Below, piece after piece: positions 61,695 to 64,000 of a stretch of DNA of 64,000 bases. Under the pieces are notes generated by a model. That model had not been told where the DNA came from and made no database searches. It worked only from the letters and a program-made list of their open reading frames with translations. Both the position numbers and the translations under genes were made by a program. Origin of the DNA: Macrotrachela quadricornifera (taxonomy: Eukaryota > Rotifera > Eurotatoria > Philodinida > Philodinidae); contig JAJEKB010020242.1 in the NCBI GenBank assembly GCA_022393335.1, positions 392,236 to 456,235 of the forward strand, read 5' to 3'. How positions within the stretch are numbered: the first letter of the stretch is position 1; each line of letters starts with the position of its first letter.

Positions 61695-63138
61695 CCAACC
61701 TGACCGTCGATGGGTATTTCGATGTCTAGAATTATATTTTTGATGCCCATCGAACGTTCAAATCGACTGTTCGGAGTGACATTTTCCGATGGGTCGATCA
61801 CTCGGAGATGGGTCATTTCAATAGCTCATTTTAATTCTTCCTTGAAAATCTCGGAATTTGTTTCGGTGGGTTCATATCTATCGAAATGGAATAACCCATC
61901 ACCATGTGCTCGACTCATCGGAAAATGTCACTTCGAACACTCGATTTGAGCCTTCGATGGACATCGGAGAACCCATCGAAACGTTCTTCGAGGCCTCGGA
62001 AAATAAGTTAGAACGAAAAAACTTCAGCATATACATGACTATATGTCGAGTCCTCGATACCTATCGAACATATCTAATTGCGATTATGAACTATGCATCG
62101 ACGAGTTGATCTAAACATATCTTGATCTTCTAACTATAGAAATATGTTTTATCAATATATTCGCTACGCCATATTTCTTTTTTTTTTTCTTTATGTTTCG
62201 AGTCTTGCTTTTCATGAATATAACTTCTTTCGTTATATTCTCATTTAGTCAGACGACAATAATTATTTTCCAGAATATTTTTTGCAACTCAACATTTTAT
62301 AATCTAACATTAACAAAATATTGTGGAACTACTTTGAGAAAGAGACATGCAGAGTAAATGTTCATACAATAATGATAAGAATTGATTAATGACAAAAAAA
62401 TTAAGATAGTTAATATAGAACTGTCTATAATCAATAATCAAAGAACTCGCTGAGAACACTAGTTTTCTGGAAACCGTATAATACTATCTTTCTTTGGATC
62501 GATCGATCATTGATAATGGCGAATATTAATCGACTTCCAAGCTCTTGATATCTCAAATGGAAGCGAATTCTAAGACAGTAATGTAAAAAAGTTCAAAGAT
62601 TTTCAATTCATTTGATTAGGCTTCTCTCGTATGTAGCTTGAAATTTATGAGAGAATCAAGTGCAGATCTAACTTTGAGATTATCAGCGATCGTATCCAAG
62701 CATCGACGATTTTTCTAACGACATCTTTATAACTGATCTTTGACAATTTTAATAAGCTTCTATTACACACAAAGAAACGAGTGATCAAATAGTGCACTTA
62801 GATGTGTCTCTTTCACTGAGTACTTGCTATTTCGATAGAATCGGAGCGCTCGAAAGAAAGCCAGATGAGTGAAAAAAAGAGGCAATTTTTCAATTCTTTC
62901 AAAATATTTTCACGTTTGCTGAAATTCGAGCGCTCGTAGAAAATCGACTGGTCGAATAGCCAAGATCGAGGGAATCGAAGGTGTAGATGACCAACGATTA
63001 GATTTTTCGACGGATGCGCATTATAACAGAACGGAAAAAATTTGATCGAAATGATTCTCGAGCACTCTCCGTGCCTATCGAAGATCTTTTTAGATCTACT
63101 TGCGTATGAAAATGGAAAAGTAATAGAACGTTATAGAA
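61695..63138. mobile_element. Copy-B-specific insertion of about 1.45 kb with an internal palindrome
   Basis: It interrupts sequence continuous in copy A near 51,744 (ACAACCATTAT|GAAA). Arms 61,706-61,826 and 61,870-61,985 are reverse complements (GAGTGACATTTTCCGATGGG against CTCATCGGAAAATGTCACTTC; CGATGGGT... against ACCCATCG). The rest is TCGA-rich non-coding DNA with GAGCGCTCG motifs near 62,846 and 62,928. The open frames inside are by-products of the palindrome. Superfamily unknown. Confidence 0.6.
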
Positions 63139-64000
63139 AAAGTGATTAATTCTCATTTGATTCAGATTTTTGTGCCCTTTCAGATGGATTTATCAGGAAT
63201 CTAAAAACTACCATATTTGATTTTGTAGTCACTCATTTATGAAAATTCCTACATGAAAATCGTATTATACACAGATTGTAGCAGAGAATTTCATGGACTA
63301 TTTCAACTATTATTTATATTTGAACTAAGAGCTCAATAGCGTTCGTTAAACTTCATATGCCTCTTTGTTTGTTTGATTTTTCTCATTTCGTTCTCTTTAT
63401 TCTTTCTGTATATTACATGCACTTAGATTCTGCTTTTCTGTCTAATACATCTGTGTTAACCTTTTTGTTTCTTTCTCTGTGTTATCTATTCATATGTATT
63501 ATGTCTTATGATATTTATCCGTATCATTTGATGGGCAAATAGTTATTACTCAATATTGAAACATCTCAGAGACAAAATGATGAAAGATTTCAAAAGACTT
63601 TGGAAGGTCGTAGGATTTTTAAGGACTGTTCAAATGATTTTCTTTATTGAAAACCACCTGTGACAGTTCAAATTAATCGAACCGAAAAAAGTATTAACAT
63701 GATTTATTCTCTACATCGTCCGCGTTGTAACAGAAATATCTACTTTTCCATCAATCAAATCCAACTGTTAGTTTTTATCATTTTTCATTCAATTAACTTA
63801 TATAAATGAAATTAAAGATTCACAACCCTCGAAACTCTCTTGAATTTCTATATCTATTAGCTATTCATCAGACACCGATATCGCTATTAACAGAATCTAC
63901 AATCGACTTTCGTATCACATTTCGTTTATTATCTTTAAATGGATGATCGGTTTTTATATTTCTTTATTTCATCATCAGGTACGTCTATTTAAAAAAAAAA
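63139..64000. other. 3' flank of copy B and end of window
   Basis: To 63,917 it matches 51,760-52,519 of copy A. The remaining bases end in a poly-A run that may be the window edge only. No gene. Confidence 0.5.

Larger units (their letters stand above)
55153..63917 (+). repeat. Segmental duplication, copy B
   Basis: Direct copy of 46,176-52,519. Extra DNA relative to copy A: about 0.4 kb in the promoter (56,420-56,835), about 0.5 kb in the long intron (59,010-59,515) and about 1.45 kb in the 3' flank (61,695-63,138). The coding exons of the peptidase are collinear and of equal length. Confidence 0.9.

Noticed and set aside
61710..62109. Two overlapping open frames of about 80 codons
   Set aside because: They lie on a palindrome inside a copy-B-specific insertion and have no domain.
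1..64000. CRISPR arrays, tRNA or rRNA genes, prokaryotic operons
   Set aside because: No regularly spaced direct repeats with unique spacers, no cloverleaf with a T-arm consensus, and gene structure is clearly intron-bearing eukaryotic.

Overview
The window looks like nuclear DNA of a small metazoan, most probably a bdelloid rotifer. It is strongly AT-rich. Genes carry many very short GT-AG introns (mostly about 50-60 bp). Protein families include a 7TM receptor, Mpv17/PMP22, type II M13 metallopeptidases, a giant FG-GAP/VCBS repeat protein and tandem leucine-rich-repeat exons. All are eukaryotic or expanded in bdelloids. The assignment rests on gene content and intron style only.

Layout. 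1-4.0 kb: a diverged inverted copy of a dispersed repeat whose partner lies at 39.4-42.2 kb. 4.0-10.2 kb: three genes, namely a small secreted Cys-rich protein (two exons), an Mpv17-family membrane protein (three exons) and an intronless rhodopsin-like GPCR on the minus strand. 10.2-33.5 kb: gene-poor DNA dominated by inverted-repeat elements, satellites and relics. It includes a hAT transposase relic split by a hAT MITE, a 2.5 kb nested foldback, a 71-bp satellite, a tetranucleotide microsatellite and an orphan N-terminus of a type II membrane protein. 33.6-37.8 kb: one uninterrupted exon encoding about 28 FG-GAP/VCBS repeats. 38-46 kb: more transposon DNA, with a foldback carrying a second MITE in its arm, a hAT element with transposase relic and target-site duplication, and a mariner-type MITE with 198-bp arms. 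46.2-63.9 kb: two direct copies of a segment carrying a divergently transcribed pair, a HAD-family hydrolase (minus) and an 18-exon neprilysin-like M13 peptidase (plus). They are separated by 2.6 kb with a FLYWCH/transposase relic and a decayed LRR gene.

The duplicated pair is the clearest biology here. Both peptidase copies can be assembled into 18 exons of identical length (2235 nt, 744 aa) with the zinc-binding and catalytic residues kept. The HAD copy A is intact, while HAD copy B is a pseudogene (frameshift, nonsense codon, 9-codon deletion). The shared promoter regions have diverged by replacement and insertion, and a perfect TGACGTCA site sits only in front of peptidase copy A. No CRISPR, tRNA, rRNA or clear telomeric repeat was seen. 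I found no convincing wholly new defence or metabolic system; the unusual material is the nested palindromic transposon landscape, the higher-order repeat structure of the FG-GAP gene and the asymmetric fate of the duplicated gene pair.
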